From Oegoconia quadripuncta (Eukaryota; Arthropoda; Insecta; Lepidoptera; Autostichidae), in NCBI GenBank assembly GCA_949316235.1, contig OX438751.1:24333885-24397884 (forward strand): DNA of 64,000 bases, given 5' to 3'. A program made the position numbers and the translations under genes. The stretch's first letter is position 1. Every line of letters starts with the position of its first letter. Under the pieces are notes generated by a model that saw only the letters and a program-made list of their open reading frames with translations, had not been told where the DNA came from and did not search any database. Of the stretch, positions 1 to 10,284 are shown one piece after another.

Positions 1-280
1 GAACACTACAATAGTATTGGCTACAAGCTACATGCAAGCAAGCATTATATGACGAAAACTTAGGAGAAAAAAAAAACTTATAGATGACACTACAAGCGCT
101 CAACTAATCATATGAGCATTGAAGTAGCTACACATTTTTTTCCATTCAGTCATTTAGATATATCAGATTCACCTGGGGAATGCCTCGTTTCAGATGTACC
201 TATGTTCTTATATAGAAACACTCAGCATAGTTCAACAGAATAAAATCGAAACTATAGTTGGAATTATTTCTGTTTTTTAC

Positions 281-395
281 CAGGAGGGTCGGAAAATGAT
301 CCATGCTGACAGCCAGGCCGACGTGGAGATGTTCCGCCAGGATACCGTTCATCATCAAGAGAGCGTTGAGGTTTATTAACTTCTTCAGTAAAGAC
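281..395. other. Coding-like segment, open on both strands
   Basis: On the plus strand a pyrimidine-rich acceptor ends at 283 and is followed by an open frame (begins EGRKMIHADS) with TAA at 377-379, as in a terminal exon. On the minus strand the same DNA is open for 38 codons (SLLKKLINLN..., GLAVSMDHFP...), with an AG before 395 and a GT at 280-279. Codon use looks coding-like both ways. I do not recognise either protein, and a fragment of a repeat-encoded protein is possible. The strand is undecided. Confidence 0.3.
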
Positions 396-459
396 CTGTC
401 TATATGTATTATTACCGATTAAATTTGCATGAGACGAAACAATTTCGTTTGTTGATGTG

Positions 460-628
460 CATTATTATTCCTTTCTTTAATTAGTCTGGGGTCCAAGGTA
501 GCAATAGAATCACATAGGGCATCGTCTACCTTCAGTAGGCACCGTGTCGAGTACCACTGTTGATCCTGGCTTACAGGAGTTACAGTGGGAGGAGTGTGGA
601 GGCGGGATCTGTTGGTATCTAACCGTTT
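460..628 (+). mobile_element. R1-type LINE 3'UTR fragment
   Basis: Shares a long stretch (around CTGGGGTCCAAGGTAGCAAT and GGATCAACAGT-type motifs, here reversed) with the 3' part of the R1-like elements at 6100-6560 and 35487-36905, in the opposite orientation. No coding part is left, so it is 5'-truncated. Confidence 0.6.
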
Positions 629-779
629 ACTGATTTAATTATTATCAATGTTAGTAAGTCGTCGAATTTTATTCTGTCAAGAAATAAATAAAGTTGAAGA
701 ATATTACGATTTATATGTGTTACTTACAGCTGTAATAAAATTATAAGGTACCTATGTGTAACTACGTAATGGTACGTTA

Positions 780-895
780 TGTCATTATGAGCCCGTAACC
801 ATCCCATTGCAGGGATATAGGCCTTTCCTCGTATATGAGGGAGTGCAGGCCATAGTCCACCACGCTGGCCCAATGCCGGTTGGGGACTTATTTAT
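780..895. repeat. Dispersed lepidopteran repeat fragment
   Basis: Holds the motif series CCCATTGCAGGGATATAGGC, GGCCATAGTCCACCACGCTG and GCCCAATGCCGGTTGGGGAC, which I recognise as typical of a dispersed lepidopteran repeat related to the GGACATAGGC copies at 20802, 56405 and 59035. Family rank is not known. Confidence 0.45.
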
Positions 896-1084
896 GTAAA
901 GGTTTAATTATGTAAGTCGTCGAAAATGTTAGAAATGAGCCCAACAAAGGCAGAGTCGGTTCGTTAGGTAACCTGTAACTTGCGCTTAGTTGATCGAAAT
1001 AGTGCAACGGATTTTGATACGGTAATTTAGAACATTTCTTTCGAAAAATTTATAATACATGCATAATATATTTGTAGAAAGTAA

Positions 1085-1119
1085 GAACACCCGTGCGAAG
1101 ACGGGGCGAGCTGCTAGTG
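1085..1119 (+). mobile_element. Helitron-like 3' terminus
   Basis: A short stem (CCCGT, loop GCGAAG, ACGGG) lies about 10 nt before CTAGT, the usual arrangement at Helitron 3' ends (hairpin, then CTRRT). The base after CTAGT is G rather than the expected T, and no 5' TC end was located, so the call is tentative. Confidence 0.4.
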
Positions 1120-1155
1120 ATATTAAAATATCATGAGAACGTGAATCAATCAGGC

Positions 1156-1589
1156 TTAAGGGGTAAGTCGCATGCTCGGAATCTGACCGCTCGGGCGAGA
1201 TATCCACTTTGTGAAACACCTTTGGTAAGATTTGCCCACAGCAACTTCCAAGAGTGGGCTAGATGATCATATCAGACACAGGACGTCCTCTGCTGTGTTC
1301 AGCACCTGAATAACATGACTACCACATTTGTATGCCTATTTGGCAGTTTACAGAGATGATATTCATAAGTTAATGTATCTAACTTGTACATCCCTGTACA
1401 CATAGATTTATGATGGCCGTTGTTAAGTAGAGACCACACACCGGCAAGCGCACTGGGGTTCTACCACCCATATGGTAAGCCAGGTGTAGGATACACCTTA
1501 ATAATTTTTATTTATGAGGGAACTTAATGTTTCTAAAAGTGGATATCTCGTCCATAGGCCAGATTACGAGCGGGCGACTTGCCCCTTAT
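1156..1589. repeat. Element with ~55-bp inverted repeats
   Basis: Positions 1156-1210 and 1536-1589 are inverted copies of one sequence (AAAGTGGATATCTCG ... GACTTACCCCTTA-type), about 80% alike by eye. The 325 bp between holds no recognisable protein. It could be a MITE or two opposed repeat ends. Confidence 0.5.
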
Positions 1590-1619
1590 GATAATGACGA
1601 GTATCGTATTATGATTCTA

Positions 1620-2255
1620 ATTGTTTTTGTTTATGTACACATAATTTGTATGCGTTTCTATAATCTGTGTTTTATTCATCTTTCTGTTTGTAAGATTAAC
1701 TTTGTAAAACTAAATTTGAAGCAGATACGAAATGTACTGTCTTTGACATACTATCACATCACAGCCTTCTGTTGAGCCACTTACTCTTAAGTAGAAAATA
1801 CGGACTCTGAAAATGCCACTAGCGATCACTTATCTAAGAACAGACTACGTCAGACATTCACTCCAATCCATACTGGGCCTGCGTGGTATATAATAGCCCA
1901 CACTTTCTAGTGAGAGAAGGCTGTGGCCCAACAGTGTTTGACATTATCGATGATAAAAATATGTATGGAGTTTTAAGTAGTTAATTTTAGGTAATATTTA
2001 TTTATTTATTTATGTTAAGAAAAACCAACATGCCATGTTAAATCACAAATAACAATGGGGAATTATACCTGACGGCTAATAACAGGTTCTCACATATAGA
2101 AATATTGTAGACAATATAATAGTGGTCTAATAAAGCGCTCAGCAGGATCGAACGCTACACATACACTACGTAGCTTACATATGCGTTATCCATACATGTA
2201 AACATTTATAAAATATGTTACTTACATACATAGAACATTAAAAAAAAAATACAAT
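1620..2255. other. Unassigned AT-rich stretch
   Basis: No gene or recognised repeat family seen; a short TTTA-rich run lies near 2001. The small open frames here have no recognisable motif. Confidence 0.3.
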
Positions 2256-2261
2256 AGACGA

Positions 2262-2525
2262 TTAAAAGAAACTATTGCTAAGGATACGTGTCGCTTTGGG
2301 AACGCTTGTGTGGAAGAGATCGACATTGAAGTGGTCATATAACAGTTTGTTGAAGTTGTTGCTCGCACGCCACATAAAGGTGTTTTGCTTGTAGTTGGAT
2401 GATACTACAGGGAGCCATATTAAGTTATTATGTCTCAGAGGCTTATTAGGGGCATTAATATAGATATGTGATAGAAGTTCGGGGCAGTCTATCAATATTA
2501 ATAATATTTTTGTGTACCTACTCAT
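2262..2525 (-). pseudogene. LINE protein C-terminal remnant
   Basis: The minus-strand frame (about 87 codons) carries a pattern common at the C-terminus of insect CR1/Jockey-type LINE proteins: NLIWLPVV, then a spaced N...N pair and DLFHTSVPK before the end. There is no reverse-transcriptase core, so this is a 5'-truncated remnant. The assignment rests on a weak pattern. Confidence 0.35.
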
Positions 2526-2695
2526 TATATTATATATTTAAACCATTTATTTCCACACACCGAAAAAAAAAAAACCACAACAACATACAAGAAATCAAAA
2601 CAGAGGAAATCAAGGTCCGCTACCCACAAACCGCTCTCGAGACCGAGATGGCCACCAGCTCACGCTTGAGAACCTGTTTCATATTGAAATAGTAT

Positions 2696-3050
2696 AGAAT
2701 AGAATAGAATAGAATAGAATAGAATAGAATAGAATAGAATAGAATAGAATAGAATAGAATAGAATAGAATAGAATAGAATAGAATAGAATAGAATAGAAT
2801 AGAATAGAATAGAATAGAATAGAATAGAATAGAATAGAATAGAATAGAATAGAATAGAATAGAATAGAATAGAATAGAATAGAATAGAATAGAATAGAAT
2901 AGAATAGAATAGAATAGAATAGAATAGAATAGAATAGAATAGAATAGAATAGAATAGAATAGAATAGAATAGAATAGAATAGAATAGAATAGAATAGAAT
3001 AGAATAGAATAGAATAGAATAGAATAGAATAGAATAGAATAGAATAGAAT
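2696..3050. repeat. (AGAAT)71 microsatellite
   Basis: Seventy-one uninterrupted AGAAT units (355 bp) with no visible variant. The right edge runs directly into GCGTTTATTTGACACACTGG, the 3' end of a minus-strand LINE, so the array sits where such elements carry their tail repeat. The absence of point changes suggests recent expansion or homogenisation. Confidence 0.97.
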
Positions 3051-3290
3051 GCGTTTATTTGACACACTGGACGACACATTAGTTATACAAAAACAGAGAG
3101 AAAAAAAATAACAATATAACATACTTAATATACAGCTAAAAATGATAAGATAGATTACAAATCAGTGTCGTAAAGTGGTGCCAAAAAGGTCTCCACTCAG
3201 CATGAGTTGCAGTTGTATTAATAATTACAACGCTGATTTTCTGTGGAGCCTCGCGTGACGTACGGACGTTTCACCAACACTGAATATAAA
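3051..3290 (-). mobile_element. LINE 3' end, minus orientation
   Basis: Begins with CGTTTATTTGACAC (AATAAACG on the element strand) next to the tail array, like the copies at 5036 and 9612. A CGCTGATTTTCTG motif further in parallels the CACTGATTTTCAG motif of the 5 kb copy. No coding sequence remains. Confidence 0.5.
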
Positions 3291-3524
3291 TAAAAAAATA
3301 AAAAAAAATAAAAGAAAACTATATAATATCGAGATCGAGCCGCGATCCCAGTCTCAAGATCGATCCACCAACACGGCTCTATGACTAACTAGGTACTACA
3401 ATGAGTGCGTGTGTGGGGGACAGTCTCAGTAAACACTGAGTGACGTGAATCACTCAGCACTGGTTTTCAGCCTGTTAAATACACTGCATTCTAAAATTAG
3501 TTTATAATTTCGAAGATAAAGAGT

Positions 3525-3748
3525 TAGTACCCCAGGAGGGTACCAGCACTATTAGCGCTGGAGAATCCCTCATCGCTCAGGCTGCCCTACTTATTCTGGG
3601 GTGGACACCTTCCTCAAAGGCCGGCAACGCATCTGTGACCCTTTTGGTGTTGCGGGTGTCCATGGGCGGCGGTGATTGCTTTCCATCAGGTGACCCGCAT
3701 GCTCGTTTGCCGCCCTCTCATATAAAAAAAAAAAAAAAAGAAAAAAGA
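3525..3748 (+). mobile_element. LINE 3' end, poly-A tailed
   Basis: In one frame the left part reads [17 protein letters not shown] and ends near HGRR-stop, the C-terminus of the same LINE family as 53602-53934 and the near copy at 50360-50510. A 3'UTR and a tail of 16 A plus further A-rich sequence follow. It is 5'-truncated; the upstream 80 bp (CCAGGAGGGTACC...) may belong to it. Confidence 0.65.
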
Positions 3749-3749
3749 T

Positions 3750-4325
3750 ATTTCCAACCAAAAAATTTTCGGTTACCCATACAAAGTAGGTAACTATTCT
3801 GAAACCAACTTTAGTACGGAATTACAACAATTTTCGGCTGGTCACACCATTCAGGTGGTTTCAGAATGGTTTACTTTGTGGGTCCGTGGCTCAATGTAAA
3901 CAACATTGGGTTGGTTTACGATTCGGAGGTCGCGAGTACATGTTTAAGTACTCGGTTTGGTTGGTGGTAGGGCATTTTAAATGTCCGCCCGGCTAGCTAC
4001 CACCATCTTATCTAAATCTGCCGCCAAGCAGCAATGTTAATAGCATTGTTGTGTTCCGGTTGTCAGAGATAAGATAGCCAGTCCCCTAAATGTGTTGGGG
4101 TTTCCGGGTCAGTACGCTTCCACCTTCGACCTCATCTTCACTTAACATCAGGTTCGATTGAGGTCAAGTACGAACCCGTCCTACATAAAAAAAAACTAAA
4201 GGTGGTTTCAGAATAGTTACTTTGTATGTTTGGCTATGGTTCCTTGGGGAAAGTTGTTCGGAATCAGGAGTGGAGTCTCCAGTAAAGACACGTTACACGA
4301 ATTCAAATTCACCCTCCATAGTATT
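3750..4325. mobile_element. MITE family 1, split by a SINE
   Basis: The outer parts (ACCCATACAAAGTAGG, CTATTCTGAAACC; then GGTTCCTTGGGGAAAGTTGT and a CACCCT-type end) match pieces at 15994, 20652, 38408 and 50255-51272. The two halves are inverted relative to each other. A SINE A copy sits between them at 3880-4200. No transposase is present. Confidence 0.55.
3880..4200 (+). mobile_element. SINE A copy in MITE 1
   Basis: tRNA-like head (GTGGCTCAATGT as A box; the B-box part is damaged here), body with GTCCGCCCGGCTAGCTACC and GATAAGATAGCCAGTCCCC, ending in an A-rich tail. Flanked by a ~25-bp near-direct repeat at 3854-3879 and 4201-4225, probably the target-site duplication; this is long for a SINE. 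Confidence 0.8.
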
Positions 4326-4741
4326 CTTTGCTCTAATTTGTTATCAGGCGCTTATTAAACTTGTGGTATAGAATCTTTATTTTTGCGATTCACACCCAAG
4401 TTTATGGAAAGTCAGAGGAGCTACGGCATTATATTATTTTTAAATATATATAAACTTTCACAAACATTACAGAATTACTAATACCCTCTAAGGATGTTGC
4501 CGACAGACACGACAAGTTTCGAGATGATTTTAAGATGAAGTTCATTCAAGCCCAAGATCGAACTCGAGTCGAAGTAGTCATAGGATTAATTCCGAACTCA
4601 AATGAGGTACTATTCCGCTTTGAATATTAATTCCTTGCGACTGGACCTCGAGAAACTTTGGTAGGTGTTCTAAGTTGAACTGAAGGTTTATAATGCACAC
4701 TACTCAGAGACGACTTAAAAGTAAGTGAGATTACTTATATA

Positions 4742-4803
4742 CGGCCGATTGGTGTAGTAGCGGTGGCGGGTTCGAAGCACGTTAGTGGTACTTGTTTATG
4801 TAT
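4742..4803 (+). mobile_element. SINE C head fragment
   Basis: GGCCGATTGGTGTAGTAG followed by GGTGGCGGGTTCGAA, the tRNA-like head of SINE C with an internal deletion. The body is missing. Confidence 0.45.
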
Positions 4804-5013
4804 TTCAATAAATTTAAAGATCACAAATTTTATTGCGTTATCACTTAATGAGAATTACAAGAATTGAATTTCACCCTGTAGTGGTATAAAGGTTTTACCT
4901 GTTTTGGCTCGTCCCAACAAGAATATCAGAGAGAAATCTGTCTTTTACGCTGGGATTAGGTATAGATATATAAAGCATTACTTACTTACAAGGGCGCATC
5001 CAGCATTCGAGTT

Positions 5014-5240
5014 GATAGATAGATAGATAGATAGATAAATCGTTTATTTGTTACTCCAATCACACACATATATAAAGTTTAAAGAGTATTTCTTAAAAGA
5101 ACTTAAAAGGTAAATACTGGGTACAGAACAACCAAAGCATGTGTGTGCTGCAGCAGGACAAATGGGTCACAGCTCAGTGTGTGAGATTGTCCAAAGAACA
5201 AAACACTGATTTTCAGCTATTACCCGAGGAGGATTATAGG
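5014..5240 (-). mobile_element. LINE 3' end with (GATA) tail
   Basis: A run of GATA units leads into AAATCGTTTATTTGTTAC, the mirrored 3' end of a LINE on the minus strand. A CACTGATTTTCAG motif lies at the inner end, as in the copy at 3051-3290. No coding sequence. Confidence 0.5.
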
Positions 5241-5582
5241 TACAAGTGCAACATAAATAAAAAAAAAACAATGCTGGATTAGTGTAAATGATAAAATGAG
5301 TACAGCATAGAAATAAAGAAATGTGTTGTATGTATGAGTTGTTGAGTGATAGAAACCTACATCAAATATAAATTATAGATTTTTTTTTTGCAATGTACTG
5401 AAATTAAGAAATTTTGACAATAATTGTGACTTTATTGTCTTACAGCGATCGCCACCGCCTCACGATGTTTATGAGTTGGGTCACATATTTGAGACTTAGC
5501 CTCAATAAGCTCCAAAATTATAATAATAAGGTTAAAATTAAGAAAGGAAATAACATGATATTGTTTTACAATAAGGCTAAAG

Positions 5583-5800
5583 CTGAAATGAAATGAAAAT
5601 CATTTATTCATGTAGGCAATACAATATGCACTTATGAACGTCACTTGTTTTTTAAACTACCACTAGCTCGGAACGCTACCACTACTGAGAAGAGCTAGCG
5701 AGCAACACAGAGGGTTTGCCTGTTTTCAATCATTCATTTACAATCTAGAAAGGTTAATACAATTTTTATATATCGTGTAGAGGAGCCGTTTAATCCCATG
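5583..5800 (-). mobile_element. LINE 3' end, AATG-type tail
   Basis: TGAAATGAAATGAAAATCATTTATTCATG marks the tail and 3' end; the interior (ACTACCACTAGCTCGGAACG, AGAAGAGCTAGCGAG) is repeated in inverse orientation at 49796-50022, where it sits inside a SINE. It is a short 3' piece without coding sequence. Confidence 0.65.
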
Positions 5801-6099
5801 GATTACCATCATTAATGTAGTCTGAAATTTTGTAATATCCCTTTTTTTTGCTTAGCTTGCCACAGAAATTTTACACGTGTTCAGAGTATTGCGTATTGAA
5901 AGTGTCACCATATCGGGCTGGATACGCCTTTACCCTATTGATATTATAATAGCTGCTGCTACAGGTTGGTAGATGGCGCTATCCCTGCGAATTGAGGCCT
6001 ATATGAGGACTTAAACTGAAATATAATAAAAACAACACCACAATAAGAAATTCCACTTGGGATTTTTTTTTTGTTTCTATCTGGTATATGTACCGCGAG

Positions 6100-6570
6100 G
6101 GTAAAAAGTGTACAACATGACCGGCCTCCACACCCTCCCACTGCAACTCCTGTAACCAGGATCAACAGCGGTACAACTGAACGTCGCCTACTGAAAGTAA
6201 GCGTGTCCCGAGAAAAGACTTTACGCTACCTTGGGCCCCAAATTTATTTAAGAAGAAGAAAAAGGGGTTTAAAGAAGGAAAAATAAAATTATTTCCTCCT
6301 TCCCCTTTACAAATGGGAGTGTAGCCAGAGAAAAGGAGAAAACCCTCGTATGAGGTTAAAATTAAATGGGTAAAGGGGACTGAGTGAGGCTCAGTCCCTA
6401 ATGAGTATAGAATACACCACGGACGGCGCCAAGGGACGCAGTGAGTTCTTGGTAAGTAGCTAATCTACTTAGTGTAGTAATGCCAGTAATACGAATGGCA
6501 GAAAGACTTAAAAGCACGGAAGCTATCACGATTTGCAACCAGATCCCCGTAGTACACTGGATGGCTATTC
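6100..6570 (-). mobile_element. R1-type LINE 3' region
   Basis: Collinear with 35487-36050: the GGATCAACAG block, an AATGGGAGTGTAGCCA block, a GTATACACCACGGAC-like block and AGTAATGCCAGTAATA all recur in order. Only the 3'UTR and the very end of the coding part survive. Confidence 0.65.
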
Positions 6571-6644
6571 GCATTTAATTTTGATAACATGAGTTAAAAA
6601 GTGTACAAGTGTGATAATGCATGTTATTGAATTATATAACGTAT

Positions 6645-6757
6645 TTCTATTTGTGAGAACCTGTAATTGGCTCCCTGTTTCCTATAATAGTTTCCATTAG
6701 GTTATTGCAGCTCTTTGTTTTCCGAATAAAGAAAAATAAAATAAAATAAAATAACTT
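6645..6757 (+). mobile_element. LINE 3' end, (AAAAT) tail
   Basis: TTTTCCGAATAAAGAAAAAT followed by AAAAT units; a similar end (TGTTCCGAATAAAAAAAAAT) is at 54760-54897. Interpreted as a polyadenylation-type LINE end. Confidence 0.4.
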
Positions 6758-6959
6758 ACACCTTAGTCTGCTAAGTTCGATATTTACAAGGCCGTTAGGT
6801 TGTAACGGTGTCGTTCTTTTGAGCTAATACTCATTGGTGGGTTTGGGTTATTGGAGTTCAAATTCGAAATTTTAAACTGACTGATGAACTGACGGATCCT
6901 TTTTTTTGGCACATTGATTTTCAGATTTCAACTGAGTCGCAGCGTTATGTTAATCATTT

Positions 6960-7400
6960 TTTTACATCTCAATAAGGCCCTTTCGATCCTCTGTACGACC
7001 TGTATCATGCAATAAATAAGTTGGTGTGGTGATCCGTTTTCTGTTTTGAACCTGGCCAGAGCTGTCCCACCCCATATACACCTCGTGACTCGACCCAGCT
7101 GGGCATAGCTGGGCTGGGAAGGTCACAATGTTATAAGAAATATGTAGAATATCAATAATACACACGAAAATTAAGTCCACCGATACAGTTAGCAGGCTTG
7201 TTTGATGTACATGCTGATTCAGCCTTTGTTGACTGCCTGGACATTCGTCGCTGACTGTACCGAACGTGGCGTGCCCCCCATACAGGCATTTAAGGATAGT
7301 GCCTACCCATCACATTGTAAGTTTTCCTGGAAATGCATTGTCAAGATGGCTGATTCATGCTGATGTGAACAGAAATATTCTAAACGGTTGCGAGGATTGC
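6960..7400. other. Unassigned stretch
   Basis: The part at 7015-7130 (GAGCTGTCCCACCCCATATA, CTCGACCCAGCTGGGCATAG) is GC-richer than its surroundings and open on the minus strand, but I see no protein motif or splice signals that would make it an exon. It may be a repeat. Confidence 0.25.
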
Positions 7401-7469
7401 TTATATAATAAGAGTAAGTTATAATTTTGTATTTGTATTTTTTCTCATTTATTAGCAAATATTATTTTG

Positions 7470-7880
7470 CTTTTTTTTTTATTAAAAACTGGTTTTGCGT
7501 TTGACTACAATCTCACCTGATGGAAAGTGACGATGTAACCGAAGATGTATCACGCGCACCCAGTAAATGCCTATTCACTCTAGACTTGAAGATCCCAAGG
7601 TTGTAAGTGTCGGGAAAAACCGACGCGGGCAGTGAGTTCCATACATTAGCAGTCCGCATTATAAATGATGAAGCAAAGCGCTTAGTGCGGATGTTCGGTA
7701 TGTTGACAACATATGGATGGACATCCTCCCCGCGCCTGGTTGTCCGAAGATGGAAAGGGGACGGTGGAATAAGATCGTGCAATTCCATCGCACACTCACC
7801 GAAATGTATCCTGTAAAACACTGAAAGGCATGCTTACCCTGTGACAAAACGCAGTGCATGCACGCCACTGGTACCGAGTT
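7470..7880 (-). pseudogene. CR1-like LINE C-terminus and tail
   Basis: The minus frame 7821-7513 encodes about 100 residues with the hallmark end of lepidopteran CR1-like LINE proteins: RTKRFASSFIMRTANVWNSL, PASVFPDTYNLGIFKSRVNR. An AT-rich tail (about ten T on the plus strand) follows at 7470-7480. The reverse-transcriptase core is absent. A second, more decayed copy in plus orientation is at 30305-30520. Confidence 0.65.
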
Positions 7881-7884
7881 GTGT

Positions 7885-8265
7885 ATTCAAACTCAAACTC
7901 AAACTCATCATTCCACATAATAAATAAATAAATGGCGAAAGAGAACACTTATGTTATTATCTCTGTCTGTCTGTCACAATTTATCTCAGAAACTACTTGA
8001 TTTTAGAAAATTGAAATTTGCTATAGCTGTAGGAATTTATGACCCAATTACTTACGCGTAGTTCAAATAATAAGATTTTTTCATTTCTTTTTTTGGCAAA
8101 ATAATAAAATAAAACATAAAAGCTCAACGAAAACTCTAGTATTCATATCCGTTTACAAATTATGAAAATTCCAAATCCACAACTATTTATGTGGCACTCT
8201 ATTTAATTATACAAAAAATGCTCCATCATTTTTGAAAAAAAAAAACGCGTCTTTTAAGACCTCAT
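7885..8265. other. Unassigned, simple-sequence patches
   Basis: CAAACT units at about 7887-7907, AATA units near 7919, TCTGTCTG near 7964 and AT-rich DNA. The AACTACTTGATTTTAGAAAA stretch resembles the leader of lepidopteran Helitron-like repeats. No gene. Confidence 0.3.
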
Positions 8266-8269
8266 ACAT

Positions 8270-8515
8270 ATTGGTTGGTGGTAGGGCATTTTAAATGTCC
8301 GCCTGGCTAGCTACCACCATCTTATCCAAATCTGCCGCCAAGCAGCAATGTTAATAGCATTGTTGTGTTCCGGTTGTCAGAGATAAGATATCCAGTCCCC
8401 CAAATGTGTTGGGGTTTCCGGGTCAGTTCGCTTCCACCTTAGACCTCATCTTCACTTAACATCAGGTGTGATTGAGGTCAAGTACCAACCCGTTGTGCAT
8501 AAATTAAAAAAAAAA
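8270..8515 (+). mobile_element. SINE A, head missing
   Basis: Starts inside the body at GGTTGGTGGTAGGGCATTTT and runs to the GTGCATAAATT A-rich end. The tRNA-like head is absent. Confidence 0.75.
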
Positions 8516-8520
8516 ATCCA

Positions 8521-8643
8521 TTTACTCATAATATTCGCGACGTTTTTTCAATGTCTATCAACCGAATGATTGGTATAGTACCTACTATGTCAACCATTCG
8601 GTTGATAGACATTGAAAAAACGTCGCGAATATTGAGAGTAGGT
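8521..8643. repeat. Near-perfect palindrome
   Basis: AATATTCGCGACGTTTTTTC at 8530 is mirrored at the right edge (ends AATATT at 8633). The outer 39 bases of each arm are exact complements; the inner 13 on each side pair with a few mismatches and there is almost no spacer. Weaker symmetry continues to 8521/8643. It resembles a small foldback MITE. Confidence 0.9.
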
Positions 8644-8654
8644 ACCTACTCTGC

Positions 8655-8775
8655 CTGCGAAACCAACGGTGGCGGGTTCGAATCCCGCTAGGGTTAAATG
8701 TTTGTGTGATGAATGGGAGAATTATCTAGCCCCAAATACCAATATTTGTAAGTGGCCGAAACTACGAGTATTTTA
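8655..8775 (+). mobile_element. SINE C, decayed
   Basis: GCGAAACCAACGGTGGCGGG and TTCGAATCCCGCTAGG (B box), then TGTTTGTGTGATGAAT, all parts of SINE C. Most of the body is lost; a TTATTATTA-type end remains. Confidence 0.5.
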
Positions 8776-9059
8776 TTATTACATTATTTAATATAATTTG
8801 TCCGCATATAGGGTGACTTTAATTAGTTCTTGATACAAAAAGATATGCATGTACTCATGTTTACAATCAACTTTCCTACCGATACCTACTTCATAATAAA
8901 ATAAAAAAACGAATTTAAGAATAAATTGTTCCTTTGAGAGAGTTGTTTCTAAGCCTTTGAACGCCGCGCCGGTGACCGCAAACAATTGATTTTCAATTGG
9001 GTCTGCTTCGCGGCAGTTAACGTCATGAGAAGCATGCATAATTTTTGGTGTCAAGAAGT

Positions 9060-9370
9060 GTTTAAAGTCCGTGTATATGAGGGATAGAAAACATTTCCAA
9101 AGTTATATAAATATAAACGAAAAATTGCTACATCCCTCATCCACTGCGAATGAACAACAAAGCCTTATAACATACCGTCTGTTTGCTCTCCCGTAATGTT
9201 TCCCGTTCAATCAGCGCGGCCAAAACAATCAGTCGTGCGATTTTAATTCAATTTGTCGCCTCTGTTTATCTTTGACCGCACATTACTAACAATCAGGCGT
9301 GCGCCAAATGTTCACAACAACTGAGCAATTAATTTTATATCGTTAATTGGATTTAAATAATAATGATACC
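9060..9370. promoter_or_regulatory. Candidate conserved noncoding DNA
   Basis: Non-repetitive by eye, with clustered motifs of insect enhancers: TTTGACCGCAC (Runt-like), CAATTAATTTTA and CGTTAATTGG (homeodomain-like), AACAATCAG (Sox-like). No coding frame. Purely a motif-cluster inference. Confidence 0.2.
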
Positions 9371-9499
9371 GTATGACGAGGTGTTTAAAGTTTACTAGAT
9401 ATTCGTTACTAATGAGTCAGTTACAATGTAGCCATATAATTTTCGAGCCCTCCCGCAAAAAAAAAAGTCAAATTGGGTGTAATTTATTCCGTATCCTAC

Positions 9500-9560
9500 T
9501 TCAACATTCAGGTCCGCTGGAAGAGATCGCTCATAGAGATAAGACTACCTTTATCTTACC
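9500..9560 (+). mobile_element. LINE 3' remnant
   Basis: CTGGAAGAGATCGCTCATAG followed by AGATAAGACTACC resembles the 'CTGGAAGAGAT ... GATAAGACCGCC' 3'UTR of the LINE ends at 54205, 58440 and 63820. Confidence 0.35.
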
Positions 9561-9600
9561 TAACCTTTTCTCAGTAATGGTGTACGAACACAGTACTTGG

Positions 9601-9770
9601 TGAATAAGAATAAGAATCGTTTATTTGACCCATTTAGCGACACACATATTAATATTACATGAAAATGTGAAAATATACACAGTGAAATTGGGCCCGAGGG
9701 AGATAAAAGTAATACACAAAACAGTTTCTACAGGGATAGGTAACTCTTATCGCATAATTCAGTTTACAAA
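9601..9770 (-). mobile_element. LINE 3' end, AATAAG tail
   Basis: AATAAGAATAAGAATCGTTTATTTGACCC marks tail and AATAAA-type 3' end on the minus strand; the motif after it (GCGACACAC) parallels the GACGACACA next to the (AGAAT) array at 3051. Confidence 0.5.
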
Positions 9771-9969
9771 ATACAATAAAAATACCTAAGCAATGTTAAG
9801 TAAGCAAAGTGGTTATGTGAAGTTTGACAACCCTAGATTGACAGCTGTTAGTAATCTGAAATTTGTCTATAAAGTCTTCCCATTGGATAAAAGAATTCTT
9901 ATGTTGGGCTATTACATTATTGTCTACCCACCTTCAATCCTCTATTTTGAAATGAAATAATGTAGTAAT

Positions 9970-10284
9970 TAACCGCCTCCGTGGCTCAATGTAAACAACA
10001 TTGGGTTTACGATTCGGAGGTCGCGGGTTTGATCCCTAGCTAGCTAGATCCCTACATGTTAAAAGTACTCGGTTTGGTTGGTGGTAGGGAATTTTAAATG
10101 TCCGCCTGGCTAGCTACCACCATCTTATCTAAATCTGCCGCCAAGCAGCAATGTTAATAGCATTGTTGTGTTCCGGTTGGCAGAGATAAGATAGCCAGTC
10201 CCCCAGATGTGTTGGGGTTTCCGGGTCGGTACGCTTCCACCTTCGACCTCATCTTCACTTAACATCAGGTGTGATTGAGGTCAA
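9970..10284 (+). mobile_element. SINE A, nearly full length
   Basis: Has the A box (CCGTGGCTCAATGT), B box (CGGGTTTGATCCC) and the complete body to GGTGTGATTGAGGTCAA. The usual A-tail is replaced by the junction with the inverted copy that follows directly. Confidence 0.85.

Noticed and set aside
2660..3122. Two minus-strand frames of 139 and 147 codons made of repeated SILFY units
   Set aside because: They are translations of the (AGAAT) microsatellite, whose 5-nt unit is open in those frames; not genes.
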